Both the position numbers and the translations under genes were made by a program. Below, one piece after another: positions 1 to 12,400 of a DNA stretch of 64,000 bases. The notes under the pieces are model-generated. The model was not told where the DNA came from. It saw only the letters and a list, made by a program, of their open reading frames with translations, and ran no database searches. The DNA comes from Xestospongia bergquistia (lineage: Eukaryota > Porifera > Demospongiae > Haplosclerida > Petrosiidae). The stretch spans positions 253,001 through 317,000 of the forward strand of contig OZ014415.1 in NCBI GenBank assembly GCA_963965975.1, in the 5' to 3' direction. Numbering within the stretch: position 1 is the first letter of the stretch; each line of letters starts with the position of its first letter.

Positions 1-689
1 GATTGTATCGTATATCTAGTGCAAAAAGTAAAATGGAAAAGTTATGTCAATTATTTGAAGTTGGATCTGAACGAGTTGACCTCTCTGACCTTCCACCTCA
101 TCTCATTAGCTCATGTCTTAAGTTATACTTCAGACAAGTAAGAGAACAACACAAACAAACAAACAAACAAAGAAACAAACAGACATGTGAACATAATGTT
201 GTTTTTTCTTATAGCTTCCAGAACCATTGTTAACATTCGGACTTTATCAAGAGTTCTTAACATTTGCCAGAGTAAATAAAATCTATATATATAATTAATT
301 AATTATAACTACTCTAATTTAGGAAGCGTCATTAGTTCTCCCTTGTAAATTGGACAAGTTAAACAAAGAACAATATGATAAAGCTTACACTCTTTTAAAA
401 AGATTGAAGGAATTAATACATCGTTTACCAGAATCTAATCAATTAACATTGGCTAGATTGATGTATCATTTACATCGGTATGTTGTCTTTATTTTAATTT
501 ATGTAATTTTTATCTTCTAATAGTGTTAGTAGTCCTGAACATGTACGGGTTAATTGTATGCCACCTAGTAATATTGGCATTGTTTTTGGACCTAATCTAC
601 TACGACAACAGTATGTATAATATTAATACATCATTATACATAACATAATAACATTATATTACTGTATATGACATTATAACATGTACTTG

Positions 690-730
<41 letters not shown>

Positions 731-3196
731 AATCAAATTTATATTTACATGGAATAATTTAAACCAAGAATTTATAATATTTTAATTTACATATTCAATT
801 TACACCCTCTTTATTTATAGGGAAATGTTACCATCATTAGCGCTACTAGCTAACATGAGTTATCAAGCTAAAGCTGTCGAAATTATGACTGCACACGCAT
901 TAGATGTGAGTGATAATTCTTGTTACTATGACAACTCCTTCATTATATAATTACTAGATATTTCATATACCTGAAGAAGATATTAAACAATTTGAATTGG
1001 AGTGTTCTGAGGAAGATGACATGGAAGCTATTAACGAAAGACTTGTTGATGAATTAGAGGAGTATCAAGAAACTTCAAGTATGTTTGTTATCTTATTTAT
1101 CTAAGCCCCTCCCTCTTTCTCTGTTTATTAGTTGATATTGATGATGACGAAGAAAGCAAATCAAATGTTGTCTATAATAGAACTCCAATGAGTACACCTC
1201 CTGAAAGGTAAGAAATTATTTTTTTCATCTAATTAGAAAATATTTATGTTTGTGTGTTGCTTGCAGACGGAAAATGAATGTTGAAGAGCTTCACGATATG
1301 TTAGAAGAATTTGGAAGTGGACAATCTAATTTTTTAACTCCACCACATCCAAAAGGTGTATCACAGCCGGTAAGTTAAGTATTATCTTATGATATGATAT
1401 GATATGATATGATATGATATGATGTGATATGATATGTGTGATCATTTTCCATCCAGATGCCATTCTTTGCATCACCCTTATTGCATGATTCACGGAACTG
1501 GCAAGATCATAGTCGTAGCGAGTTTTTACCAGGAAGTACTGAAGGATTTGCTGAGTCTGTTTTTAACAGCATTGATAGAAGGTTGTTACATCCTTATCAT
1601 GCTGTATCAGTGCCAGCCATGGAGAAAATACTTACTCCAGTAATGGAGAAAGAAGATTATGCCACAGATGAAGAATTCGATGAGCCTATTATGTATTCTG
1701 CTTGTAATACACTTGATTATCATCACACAAGACGTCGAGCCCAATCTTTGACAAAGTCCAGTAGTACTGGATTTAATGAAGATGATGATAAAGGTGATTC
1801 AGATGCTGTATTTCATAGTCGGACACCTTCTAATGTTAGTGATGCTTCACGCAGGGCATATTTAGGATCACGCAGTGAAGACAACCTTCTCCAGATTGAC
1901 AATCTGGATTCCCCAGTCGTGAAAGAACCCCAACGACTTTCATTTGAGTCCAATATTTTAAAATATGTTCAAGAGGAGAATGACGAGAGATGCTCCACAG
2001 AGAGCTTGGATAGTCAGGAATATAAACCATTCCAATCACCTGACGTGCAAGCACTTCTTTTGCCATCCAGTACAGAATCCTCTCCTGGGCTTTTCCCAAG
2101 GAGTGTGGAGGGCAAACCTGTCCAATCACTTCCTCGAAACTTTCATCGTCCTCCTGTACCTTCACTTCCCTTGAGGCAAATGTCCGAGGGATATATCAAA
2201 CCTATAAAGTCTCCTCGTTTTTCTGTTGGGTCTCCTCCACTTGCCTCACCCATCAGTCTTATAAGTGCCGATAAAAGTGGTAGTAGTCGAGGATCCTTTT
2301 CTGAACATTTTTTATACGATTCAGCTGAACTTGATGAACACAAAGTAGGAAAAAAAGAGATGATGCTTAAAAAGACGAGGGGAGATAGAAATGTAGAGTA
2401 TGAAGGACGTGGTGATAAGTCATCTCAACTTGTAATACGACATCAACGTGGGCGGGAGAAAACTGCTGACAGTGGCATTGAAGATCCTCCTAATTTTAAC
2501 TCTGTTGCTTCTGTGGAAGAGGAGGACATACCTCTCCCTGATAATTCTCCAATGATAGGTGTGCCCAAATTTCCACCTACACACAGGTTTTCAACTAGTA
2601 GAGATTCAGGTTTATCAGACTCGCCAGACCCGTTTGTTGAGATTGCCTCACCAAGTCATACCTTGAGTTCAAAAGTACTTGTCGATAAACTGTCCCAAAT
2701 TGTTACAGATCAAACTAAACATCCATCACCACTTATTAAGGAACAAAAAACCACAACAAAAAAAGAAGCCACACCTACTAACAACAGAGCACCTTTTAGT
2801 AAGTCTCAATCAACAGCTGTATCTCCCAAAACTCGAGTCACGCATCACATTATGAAAGTTATGAAAGCGTCTAGTCTTGACTTTGATCCATCATCGCCCT
2901 TCCAATTCTCTGAGAATGACTCAACTCTCCCCGAGCAACGGCTTCGTATGGTCAGTCCTGATCGGCTTATCTCTCCCACAGACTACTCTACTGATATCTG
3001 GAACATGAAACGTTCCAAAAGTCTTGCTGAGGGTACAGCGTTTGCTCACAACTCAGAAGAGACAGAAGAAGAGCATACTAGGATGGGAGAACTCATTATA
3101 TCAGAGGCAAAGATTGGACAGCAAAAAATATCATCTCAAGGATTCAAGAAAGGAATGGATCGTGATTTGAGTAAATCATTAGAAATATTAAGATAG
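1..3196 (+). CDS. RhoGAP protein, ARHGAP29/ARHGAP45/GMIP-like (3' part)
   Basis: GTPase-activating protein for Rho-family G proteins; the gene begins before the window. Exons fit at 1-137, 215-271, 323-477, 524-610, 821-905, 958-1078, 1132-1207, 1267-1369 and 1457-3196, all GT-AG with consistent phase. The window opens inside the RhoGAP domain at GLYRISS, whose Arg is the expected arginine finger. Then come VEKLCQLFE, KLYFRQLPEPLLTFGLYQEF, a helix with LKELIHRLPESNQLTLARL, and NIGIVFGPNLLR. VEKLCQ.FE and LPEPL spacing favour the ARHGAP29/45/GMIP group (family knowledge). After the domain come an acidic segment and a 579-codon last exon rich in Ser/Pro with no recognised fold, probably a disordered tail for phosphorylation or partner binding. 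F-BAR and C1 domains expected upstream lie outside the window. Confidence 0.8.
691..722. repeat. (TA)n microsatellite in RhoGAP intron
   Basis: Uninterrupted TA dinucleotides inside the 611-820 intron. Confidence 0.9.
1390..1436. repeat. GATAT pentanucleotide repeat
   Basis: About nine tandem GATAT units, one changed to GATGT, fill most of the 87-bp intron before the last RhoGAP exon. Confidence 0.9.
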
Positions 3197-3477
3197 TTAA
3201 ATTATGAACATGTGTGTGTGTGTGTGTGTCTCATGTTCAGTAATCAGTGATAAATTAAATGAGATTTTTATATAATGGTTTATACATGATATCTTCAATC
3301 ACTAACAATAACACTGACCTATTATTATTATTAATTGACAATTTTATTATTTCATTGCTTGTTTGGAAATAATTGAAATGTATTATGTCATAAATTTTAT
3401 ATTAAAATTAAAATTAATGAAAAGTTGAATTATGTTACCATAGAAACAACAACATGATTGGCATAAGTGTCATTATC
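3197..3477. other. Intergenic gap between convergent genes
   Basis: AT-rich 3' flank shared by the RhoGAP gene and the leftward gene that ends at 3478. It holds a short GT repeat just after the RhoGAP stop. I see no gene. Confidence 0.6.
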
Positions 3478-4664
3478 TTAAGTCACAACAGTAGAAATAT
3501 AATCACACAAAGCTTCAGTTGGTATTAAAACATGAAAAAGTCCTTCCTCACCTGGAGGAGAATTTGTAAGTCCAAGGACAAAAGAATTTAATTGAACAAG
3601 AGGTAAGTTCATAGAATAAATCATATCATATAAACGTAATAACTTCAGAGCATATTGTTTATCAATATAACCTGAAAAAAAAGAAAGAAAGACTAAAAAC
3701 AAAATAACATAAGAGTCAACCCAACATCTAGACTCAAACCTATGTTGTTGTACTTAGGTTTGAGTCTAGGTTGTACCTAGTATGTATCTCACTCTCAGAC
3801 TACACTTTATTATTAAAAGTTTTATTTTTCTCTAAGTAAAAAATACAATATTTCTCATTTTTGTATTTCTCAATACAAAAATGAGAAATATTGTACAAAA
3901 ATTTTTCAGCAGTTAAGAATCATGGCATCAAACAAAAGTAGTGGAAGAAAAGACTTTCTATTTATATTATAAAGAGATATTTTACTCCAATCACCTGTAA
4001 TATTGGAACATCTTCTAAGTGCACTGATCAAGCTAATTCTTCCTTCATATCTACGAGAATTAGTTAAATGTAAACTACTAATTTGTTTTACGTGATTGCT
4101 CTGTTGATGTCGGAAATCAGTCATATTTTCTGTGACTGGTCTTTTCTGCAATACTGCAGGTATAGTAGCTGGTAGTTGTGTCTTATAGAAGTATGGAGGA
4201 CATGTTTGTGATAGTCTTGTAGTATCAGGGTCAACAATAGAATATGTAGAAGTTGGTTCTCGGTATTCAAGTGATTTTGGAAGCTGTGGTCTGATTGCCA
4301 AGCTCTGCATGGAGTGACATATGTTAGCAGTGCAGGACTCAGCTGTTTTAGTATGGCCTTCTTCTCTGTTATCTTTCTCTTCAGATTTATGAATCTTTGA
4401 GACTCTGCAAAATATAAAATATAAACCTATTACTCTCAATTCTTACTTATTAAGCTGTGGCTGCACAGCTTGCAGCACACCAGCATTCAACATAGACTGG
4501 TCATTATGTTCTTCATAATTTCTTGGTAGAATAGTCTCCTCTTGAACTTCACTTGAATCTTTCACGTTTATTAGACTCTCTGGGACATGTATTACTCGGC
4601 TATACATTATTTTAGGGCGTAAAATGGGTTGTAAGTCTGTTCCAAAAGGTGCAATGGACGCCAT
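3478..4664 (-). CDS. Unrecognised three-exon gene
   Basis: I do not recognise this protein. Three exons fit with consistent phase: 4447-4664, 3995-4404 and 3478-3671, giving about 273 aa. The start at 4664 (MASIAPFG) is the first Met close to the neighbouring RBM48 start. The N-terminal two thirds is polar and low in hydrophobic clusters. The last 65 residues look folded, with YALKLLRLYDMIYSMNLPL and LNSFVLGLTNSPPGEEGLFH suggesting a helical to mixed globular end. There is no signal peptide, transmembrane segment or catalytic motif. It is head-to-head with RBM48 across 53 bp, so the two probably share a promoter. Reading exon 2 through its donor gives an alternative stop at about 3906, so the spliced form is preferred because it joins the conserved-looking end in frame. 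Confidence 0.55.
3728..3769. repeat. 15-bp perfect inverted repeat
   Basis: Arms at 3728-3742 and 3755-3769 (CTAGACTCAAACCTA and its complement) with a 12-base loop, inside the last intron of the leftward gene. Confidence 0.9.
3844..3895. repeat. 23-bp perfect inverted repeat, 6-base loop
   Basis: Arms at 3844-3866 and 3873-3895 are exact reverse complements around the loop TTCTCA. It is in the same intron as the hairpin at 3728, about 75 bp away. It may be a small MITE-like relic or a transcribed hairpin. Confidence 0.9.
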
Positions 4665-4717
4665 TTTGGGTGGAGCTAATATCCAATTATTCAAGGCGTG
4701 GTGTAGCCACACCCAAA
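4665..4717. promoter_or_regulatory. Putative bidirectional promoter
   Basis: Only 53 bp separate the two divergent start codons (4664 leftward, 4718 rightward). Start codons this close imply a shared promoter, with 5' UTRs overlapping or very short. The motif CCAAAATGG sits near both starts in opposite orientation. No TATA box is evident. The regulatory role is inferred from arrangement. Confidence 0.45.
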
Positions 4718-6743
4718 ATGGCTGACACGAAGAAGGCCCATCATAAGCAACAAAAAGTATGCGCTAGTCGTCCTTCATATCGCGAAGGAAGATGGGAACG
4801 AGCTGTTAAGGTATATAGAAGCTATAGACCTTCTTGAATGGATTGAAACAAGCTCAAAGTAATTGTACTGGACATGTTACCAGATTATACTCCGTCTGTC
4901 TGCATACATTTTTATCTTTGCTGCATAATTGTACCTTTTATCTGCTATGGGTTCTATCTAAGCTGGAAGTTTAGATTTTATTGGATTTACTAATAATAGT
5001 CAATGTAAAAAAATTCCATGACAGATGGTACCAGTGGCTTGACAATCAACACAGAGACCATCCACCATGTTTGATATTATTAATCCGTATATTTTCTAGG
5101 TTTATACAGTGAACCAGGAGAGTCGATATGTATTAGTATTTAATGTACCAGCTCTTGGAGTGATTAAAGATCTCCTTGAGCTGTTTGCCTTATATGGAGA
5201 AATAGAAGAGTGAGTTCCAAGTTCTGGCCAGAGCACCGCTGAGACAAACTGCACACACTAACAAGTTAATTTATTTAATTTCTATTTATAGGTACAGACT
5301 GTTAGATGACTATCCTTGTGAACCATTCACTGATGTATATTATATTAAATATAAGGAGATTGATGCTGCTAGATTAGCTAAGAAAAAATTAGATAACTGG
5401 TCATTTTTTGGTCATCAACTTCATGTTTGTTATGGTCCTGAGTACGAGAGTGTCCAGGATACTAGAGAGAAACTGAATCAGAGGAAAGCAATTATACAAG
5501 AGAAAACAAAAGGTTTGATTGTTACATTCTAATAACAATACAAATCAACAATGAAGTTATATTACAATACAACAATACAAATCAATAATGAAGTTAAATG
5601 ATAGTTATATATAGACCAGTCACTTTGTAGTATTAATTATAACTAATATCATTTTAACAGATGATCATGTAAAGAACACCAACCTTGACCAGTCTAAACA
5701 AACTTCCTCAATGTCCACCTCAACAAAGATAAGAGAACTTACTACATCAACCACATTGTCATCACCTCCACTTCCTCTTCATATTTCTTCCTCAGGAATA
5801 TCTCCTTCATATCCACCTCCTTCTTCACATAACTCACCTTCACAAACATCATTTTTGCCACCTCCACCTCCTCCCTATCCTCCTCCTTCACATATTTCAT
5901 CATCACCAACTAAACATCTACCACCTCCACCTCCTCCCTATCCTCCTCCTTCACATATTCCATCATCACCAACTAAACATCTACCACCTCCACCTCCTCC
6001 CTATCCTCCTCCTTCACATTTTCCTTCAGATCTCTCATCATCTACTAAATTCCCTTTGTTACCTCTTCCTCTATCCTTCCAATCTGCCTCTTCTTCTTAT
6101 CCCTCAACAATTGATACCACTCTCCCATCATTCAAAAGCTCTACTAGAGCAGAAAGCAAGAGATATAACACAAATACCAATGTTGATACTAGTGAAGGAG
6201 CTCTTGGTTTCTCTCATGAAGAGCGAGTAAGACTATTTCTGGAACAAAATAGGACACAAGAGAACTATGGAAGTGGAGTTAAAAGATTAAAGACATCAGT
6301 AGAAGATTCCTCTCATGTCATCTCAACAAAGATCACAAATACTAATGAAAAGACCAATCCTATTATCAATAAAAGACCTCTGAGATCTACTTGTGAAAAC
6401 TCTGATATAAAAATTGCAAAAACTGAGCCATCAGATGCTACAAACCAGTCAGGACTATTTCACGAGCCCCTTCCATTGGTAGGTATAGTAAGTGGGTATA
6501 TGTCATCACTTGATTTTGTATTTAGACTGGTCACAAGTCAATAGATTCTACTATTACTTCTGTTAGAAATAAAATGGCAACAGTAAGTAAGAATATTAAT
6601 TTCATATAATTAAATGAAGTATGAATTACATCTGTGATTAGCCACCTGCCTGTACATCTGTTCTTGTACTGTAGGTCTTCTCTTCCTTTACACCTGCTTC
6701 TGTTAATACTAAACCAAAACAAAAGAAAAGAAAAAGAATATAA
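4718..6743 (+). CDS. RBM48: RNA-binding protein 48
   Basis: RRM protein that in other animals works with ARMC7 in minor (U12) intron splicing. Exons 4718-4810, 5100-5209, 5292-5512, 5661-6478, 6526-6582 and 6675-6743 keep phase and give 455 aa. Diagnostic matches are YREGRWERAVKVYTVNQESR, then VPALGVIKDLLELFALYGEI, EPFTDVYYIKY, LDNWSFFGHQLHVCYGPEYE and TREKLNQRKA, which cover the N-terminal RRM. The C-terminal end, with TGHKSIDSTITSVRNKM and a basic KQKKRKRI finish, also fits the family and requires a 47-bp intron at 6479-6525. Reading through that intron would stop at 6544. Between them is a sponge-specific Pro/Ser-rich linker with tandem units. It is longer than the human protein (about 367 aa). 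Start chosen at MADTKKAHH. Confidence 0.93.
5860..6025 (+). repeat. Proline-rich coding repeat in RBM48
   Basis: About three tandem copies of a roughly 63-bp unit encode PPPPPPYPPPSHIPSSPTKH-like segments. Nucleotide identity between units is nearly perfect, which suggests recent expansion in frame. Confidence 0.85.
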
Positions 6744-7129
6744 AAAAGGTATTTCCCTCAATACTCTCTCTTCCCCTTTATATTCAATTGTTCATTCACT
6801 TTCATATTCAATAATGCTTTATCTAAACTAACTTATAAAAATTTTTATTTGTGGTTACTAAAACAACTTTCTATATGTCATTATATATACATATCAGTGG
6901 ATTATGATATCGTAACCAATATACCCTAGTGACCACATGTACCATATGTTAAATAATGTTAATAATAAACAATACAGTATTAATGGTGGATTATAATAAT
7001 AGTTATGATTTATAAATGAACTTAAATAAATTTATATAAGTAAATAATATCATAAATTTAAAACAAGACAGACAATGAGAACTTGTGACACAAAACAAAA
7101 TATATAATAAACTAAATAAAATAAGGATA
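6744..7129. other. Gap between convergent RBM48 and RNF11-like genes
   Basis: AT-rich 3' flanks with several AATAAA-like signals. I see no gene. Confidence 0.6.
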
Positions 7130-9134
7130 TCAATGAATTTCAGCAATAATATGTTGTGGTGATTGTACGGGTGCCGGAGGAGGTGACTGTGGAGGATATA
7201 GTTGTTCCATACTACCAGTAGCACTTGGCGATACTGTACCAGTAGCACCTGTGACACTGCCACGACTATGACTCCGTCTGTGACTGTAGTGTGTTTGTGG
7301 GTAGAATGAACGTTGATAAACTGTATCAACTCTTTGAATACATGTTGGACAAGTTATGGCACGCATTAACCAGTCATCGATACATCTTATATGATAAAAA
7401 TGCATACAAGGTAAAAGACGAATAGTCTCTCCAGGAAGAAAGTCGTTCATGCATATTGGACATCTGGTAAAGATAAGACAATTCAATTCATGAAGTGTAT
7501 GAGAAATAATTTAATATTATAAGTTGTTAAAAATATATCATTTTTTTTCATTTTATTGATACATTTGATGCTGTCCATTCCATTAGCGAAGGGAATTATT
7601 TCTATGTTATTGACTGGAATAATTGAATTGTCATCATAAACAAAGCGAGCATACTATAACAGATGACAATATACATGTTAATTGTTTATATGCTAAGAAT
7701 TATAATTATGTACAACAACGTCATTTGGGAAAAACACTTGTTATTTAAGTGTCTGTTTGATTACATAGCATAGGACTCTAATTGATAACTGTTTACTTAC
7801 TCTCTCTTCTCTGATTTGTCACTCCTCTTCTCTGCATTTTTCTTGTTCTCATATCGACCAACTGGTAAACTCTGTATAAGTGCTAGTCTACTAACAATGT
7901 GTAATCTTTGTTCTTCTGTTAACATACAAAATAATGGATTGACCTATTTATAGTACAAAGAGAGAGAGAGCTTTGATAGTAATGGTATCAGATATCGAGA
8001 AATGTTAATATTTACAAACACAATTACAATCAAAGGAGTTTAAAATATTGTATACTTGAAGTAACAGTTTATTCTACAACATAATGACCATTTAATGTAA
8101 TAATGACATATCATTTGATATTGCATATTGGACTACACAAAGCACTAGTGACTCATCATTGCATCAGTCAATACTAAAATTAGTAATATTCATTATATGG
8201 AGATTGTTTACATGTTAAGAATGTTTATTAGCATCAGCAGACTTTACTAATGCCAATGAATGTCATATACAACTTCCTAATATAGTAATCTTTATACAAT
8301 CTAATATGTGGAATGATGTCCATAAAGAGCTATACTTTAACTAACTCTATGTATTGTTAATACTACCAATAGACAATATTAATAGACTACCTTACATAAA
8401 GGGGAAATTAGATCATAAAACAATTGGCTTGTTTTCCTTTCCTTTGTGCTTACATTATATGACTCAAATATATATATATATTATTACATAGAAATATTGG
8501 ACTTATATTAGTGTATATGAATGATATTATGTATATAACAATTTGAACTCATTCAACTTATATACTGAATATCATAAACTCTGTACTGTAATATGACAGT
8601 CAGTGTCAAAGAATAAAGTGTACTTAAACTGTGATATCATATTCCCATTGGTTATACAAGGACATAGGACACTGACATTCTGAGATGATAGTGTTATACA
8701 ATTTGATCACAAGGTTCACTTACAGTATAGACAGTGACAGATGGTAGCTAATAGGATTAACACATCATGTGTTGCATACACATTATTTGACACCTAACCA
8801 TTGCTACCATTACTGATATTAGTAACTATTTCTATCACCTTGACATTTATTAAATTATACAAAGACAAGCTTAATGACTGGCTGAATAGACACTGAAACA
8901 CATGTATTAACTAATGATGCATTTATATTGTTACAATACCTAAATGTAATGGTACATACTTAAATCTCTAAGAATAATATATCATTTAAGACTCCATTTT
9001 GCACTAAATTATATCTCATAATATACTGAAGTGAAGCCTTTCCACAACAACAGTTCATATTACTGTACTGATAGGATTGTAAAATTTTGATACTTACTTG
9101 ATAAGGTGGAGGAGGACCTCGAGGTGTTTCTGAC

Positions 9135-9174
<40 letters not shown>

Positions 9175-9268
9175 GCTGCTGTTGTTCTTCTCCTCTTCCT
9201 CTCCCTAACAGAGCATCTTCAGCTTCATCAGTAGAGCTTACTGCAAAACAACTGCATTTACTGCCCAT
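7130..9268 (-). CDS. RNF11: RNF11-like RING-H2 E3 ligase with polyQ
   Basis: Adaptor-type E3 ubiquitin ligase. Exons 9098-9268, 7801-7943 and 7130-7463 keep phase and give 215 aa. The N-terminus MGSKCSCF begins with Gly2 and has nearby Cys, fitting the myristoyl/palmitoyl anchor of RNF11. A PPPPYQ motif (PY, binds WW domains of NEDD4-type ligases) precedes LTEEQRLHIVSRLALIQSLP, matching the RNF11 middle. The RING-H2 finger reads CPICMNDF..GETIRLLPCMH followed by FYHIRCIDDWLMRAITCPTC, with all eight metal ligands. It differs from human RNF11 (154 aa) by a run of about 17 Gln before the PY motif and a Ser/Pro-rich extension of about 70 aa after the RING. The first intron (7944-9097) is unusually long for this region. 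NUP155 starts 224 bp away in the opposite direction. Confidence 0.92.
9133..9190 (-). repeat. CAA/CAG run encoding polyglutamine
   Basis: About 17-19 Gln codons, mostly CAA with a few CAG, inside exon 1 of the RNF11-like gene. On the plus strand it reads (TTG)n. Confidence 0.95.
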
Positions 9269-9492
9269 ATTGTACGTGGTATAGGAGATCACTATAATCC
9301 ACTATTACTAATAAAATACTATATATAGATATATATTGTTACTAAATACAAATAAAACTTTAAGTCCTAAGCTACTATGCTGAGCGTTTACTGCAGTTGC
9401 TTTTTGTTTATTAACGAAAAATAACCACTTTATAACTAGCAGCCACGCCCCCGCCCAACCTCGTGGATCCTGAAGAAAAGGATACCGCCAAA
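9269..9492. promoter_or_regulatory. Divergent promoter region RNF11-like / NUP155
   Basis: 224 bp between divergent starts. It includes a GC-richer patch near 9445-9475 next to NUP155. No TATA box or other defined site is clear. Confidence 0.4.
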
Positions 9493-12400
9493 ATGTCTAG
9501 TAGTCAAAATATTAAGGAAGTTAAAGATGCTATTGAGAGTGCTGGGAAACTTGTAGATAAGTATCTCACTGCTGATCAAACTTTCTATGACCTCAGTGGA
9601 TTGTTAAGAGTTACTTCCGATAGTAAGTAAGCGATATCACCTTGACCCATGACTCATTGTGTATCACGTGATTTAGGAGTAACTAATGGGAGTGGTCAAT
9701 CTGATGTAGACTATCCGGCACTTACATCCTCGTTACCATCCCTTGGTGGCATGCCTTTTTTAGGGGAAGTAAACCACACCCCTTTACCACCTGAACTTCT
9801 TCAAGAATTTGAGAGTATCCCTTCCAATTACACACTAATTAATGAAATGTATTCTCTTTGTTATAATTTTAACTGAAAGTCTAGATATGCAGTGTAACTC
9901 TGCAATGGGGTTAATGCCAGTAATTAATAGGGCGTGGCTTACTATTGATAGCACAATCTACATGTGGAATTATGAAGATGGGTATGTTATTAATAACTTT
10001 TAATTAACTAGTGATCCTCCTCCAGGAAGGATTTGGCATATTTTGATGGTCTAAAAGAAGTGATATTGGCTGTTGGACTAATCATACCTAGAGTGGGTAT
10101 CTTCCAGGAACATATTCGATATTTGTTATGTCTGACCACACCCACTGAAATTGTCGTACTGGGGGTTAGTTTTGCAGGTAAATCTATTGTGTCTCTATTG
10201 AATCTATAGTGTGTCCATTAAATATATAGTCAATCCATTAAATCTATAGTGTGTCTATTAAATATATAGTCAATCCATTAAATCTATAGTGTGTCTATTA
10301 AATATATAGTCAATCCATTAAATCTATAGTGTGTCTATTAAATATATAGTCAATCCATTAAATCTATAGTGTGTCTATTAAATATATAGTCAATCCATTA
10401 AATCTATAGTGTGTCTATTAAATATATAGTCAATCCATTAAATCTATAGTGTGTCTATTAAATATATAGTCAATCCATTAAATCTATAATGTGTCCATTA
10501 AATATATAGTCAATCCATTAAATCTATAATGTGTCCATTAAATATATAGTCAATCCATTAAATCTATAATGTGTCCATTAAATATATAGTCAATCCATTA
10601 AATCTGTAGTGTGCCCCATTAATTATATAGTCAATCCATTAAATCTGTAGTGTGTCCATTAAATATATAGTCAATCCATTAAATCTATAATGTGTCCATT
10701 AAATATATAGTCAATCCATTAAATCTATAGTGTATCCATTAAATATATAGTCAATCTATTAAATTTATATTATATTCAGATATCTTTCTTTCCTCTAGCA
10801 TCCAGTACAGATCCATATTGTGAACTCCACTTACTTCCTGAACCATTATTTTGTCTGCCATCTGATAATATCAGTATGATATCTATTACAGGGACATGTG
10901 CTGGTAGAATATTTCTTACTGGAAGAGATGGCTGTCTCTATGAACTACTCTATCAAGTAAATACAGGTTAACTTTAGATATTGTCTACCTCTCTCTGTCT
11001 ATAGGCTGAAGATGGGTGGTTTACAAGACGCTGTCGTAAAGTTAATCATTCTATTTCCTATCTCTCATATATATTGCCATCATTTCTATCTTTTTCAGAG
11101 GAAGGTTTGTATTATAAGATATAACTATTAACTATTACTAATTAACTATTACTGACTAATAGATCCATTAGTACAAATTGTTGAAGATGGTTCTCGTAAT
11201 ATACTTTATACCAGAAGTGAAAAAGGAACAATACAAGTATTGAGTTGCTTCTATTATTAGTAGCAATGACATCATAGTTATTTATAGTAACATTTCTTTA
11301 TTAGGTGTATGATTTAGGTGTTGATGGTATGAGCTTATCTCGAGTGTCATATATTACTATTGATAACATTGTCCATAAAGCTTGTGCAGCACTAAGGTTT
11401 GTACTGGTTATTAATAGTTAATAATTTGTTACTATAAATAGAACTGCTGACAAAACACTTTTCAATACATTGGTACATATAGCATTGATTCCACCAATTG
11501 AATCTGCAACATTACATCTTGTAGCTATTACAAAGGTATGAGTAAAACCCTTCAATTAAAATAAATTAATGAGGTTACTTTTTTAGGCTGGTGTACGACT
11601 CTACTTCACAACAACTCCTCAAGGGATGTCCCAACGTCCTTCTCTCCTCTCCCTTGTTCATGCCCGCTTTCCTCCAGGGTATTGTCCCTCTAATGCTGCC
11701 ATGAGACCTGGTAACACTGTCCATCAAGCCTTTTACAGACGTGGGTACCTCTTATTGGCCAGTTCCCAGACTGAGGATCGGGATTCAGTCTGGTTAGTTG
11801 ATCCAGACCTGTTCCCATTCCAGTCAAATTTAATGGAAACTTTTGTCACTTATCCTTTAAATGGTATGAGTATTGAACTTATTAGTGAACTTTGATCTCT
11901 GTACATTTGACCTTTTAGGTCGTACTTGGGCAATGGCTGAATCTATTGAAGTAGGAGAACTAGAAGCTGTTGATTCTCTCTCCCCTCTGCCTCCTGCTAT
12001 TGTAACTCAACATGGCTGTCCTCCAAGACGATTTATCCTTCTTACTACCAATGTAATATATTCATTCATCCATTCGATTATTTATCTGTCCATTATTTTG
12101 ATTTTCATTCATCCATTCAATATCTATCTGTCCATTCAGCTATTAATTCTATTCATTATTATATAGGGAAGTTACATCCTGACTAAGCCACGCCCAGTTG
12201 ATCAATTAAAGTCATTACTAGAACAATACAAAACTGGTCAATGTGAACCCATAGAAGAGTTCTTTCGTCTCCATGGCAACGTTCAAGCATGTTCCATGTG
12301 TCTAATATTGGCGACAGGACCACATAGAGAGGTATAATAATTAATTAATGTTGCTAGGGGTGTGGTTTCTGTTGCTAGGTAGCGCATTGGGCATCTCAAG

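Noticed and set aside
10185..10770. CRISPR-like regular direct repeats
   Set aside because: No unique spacers; the repeated unit is continuous and the setting is a eukaryotic intron.
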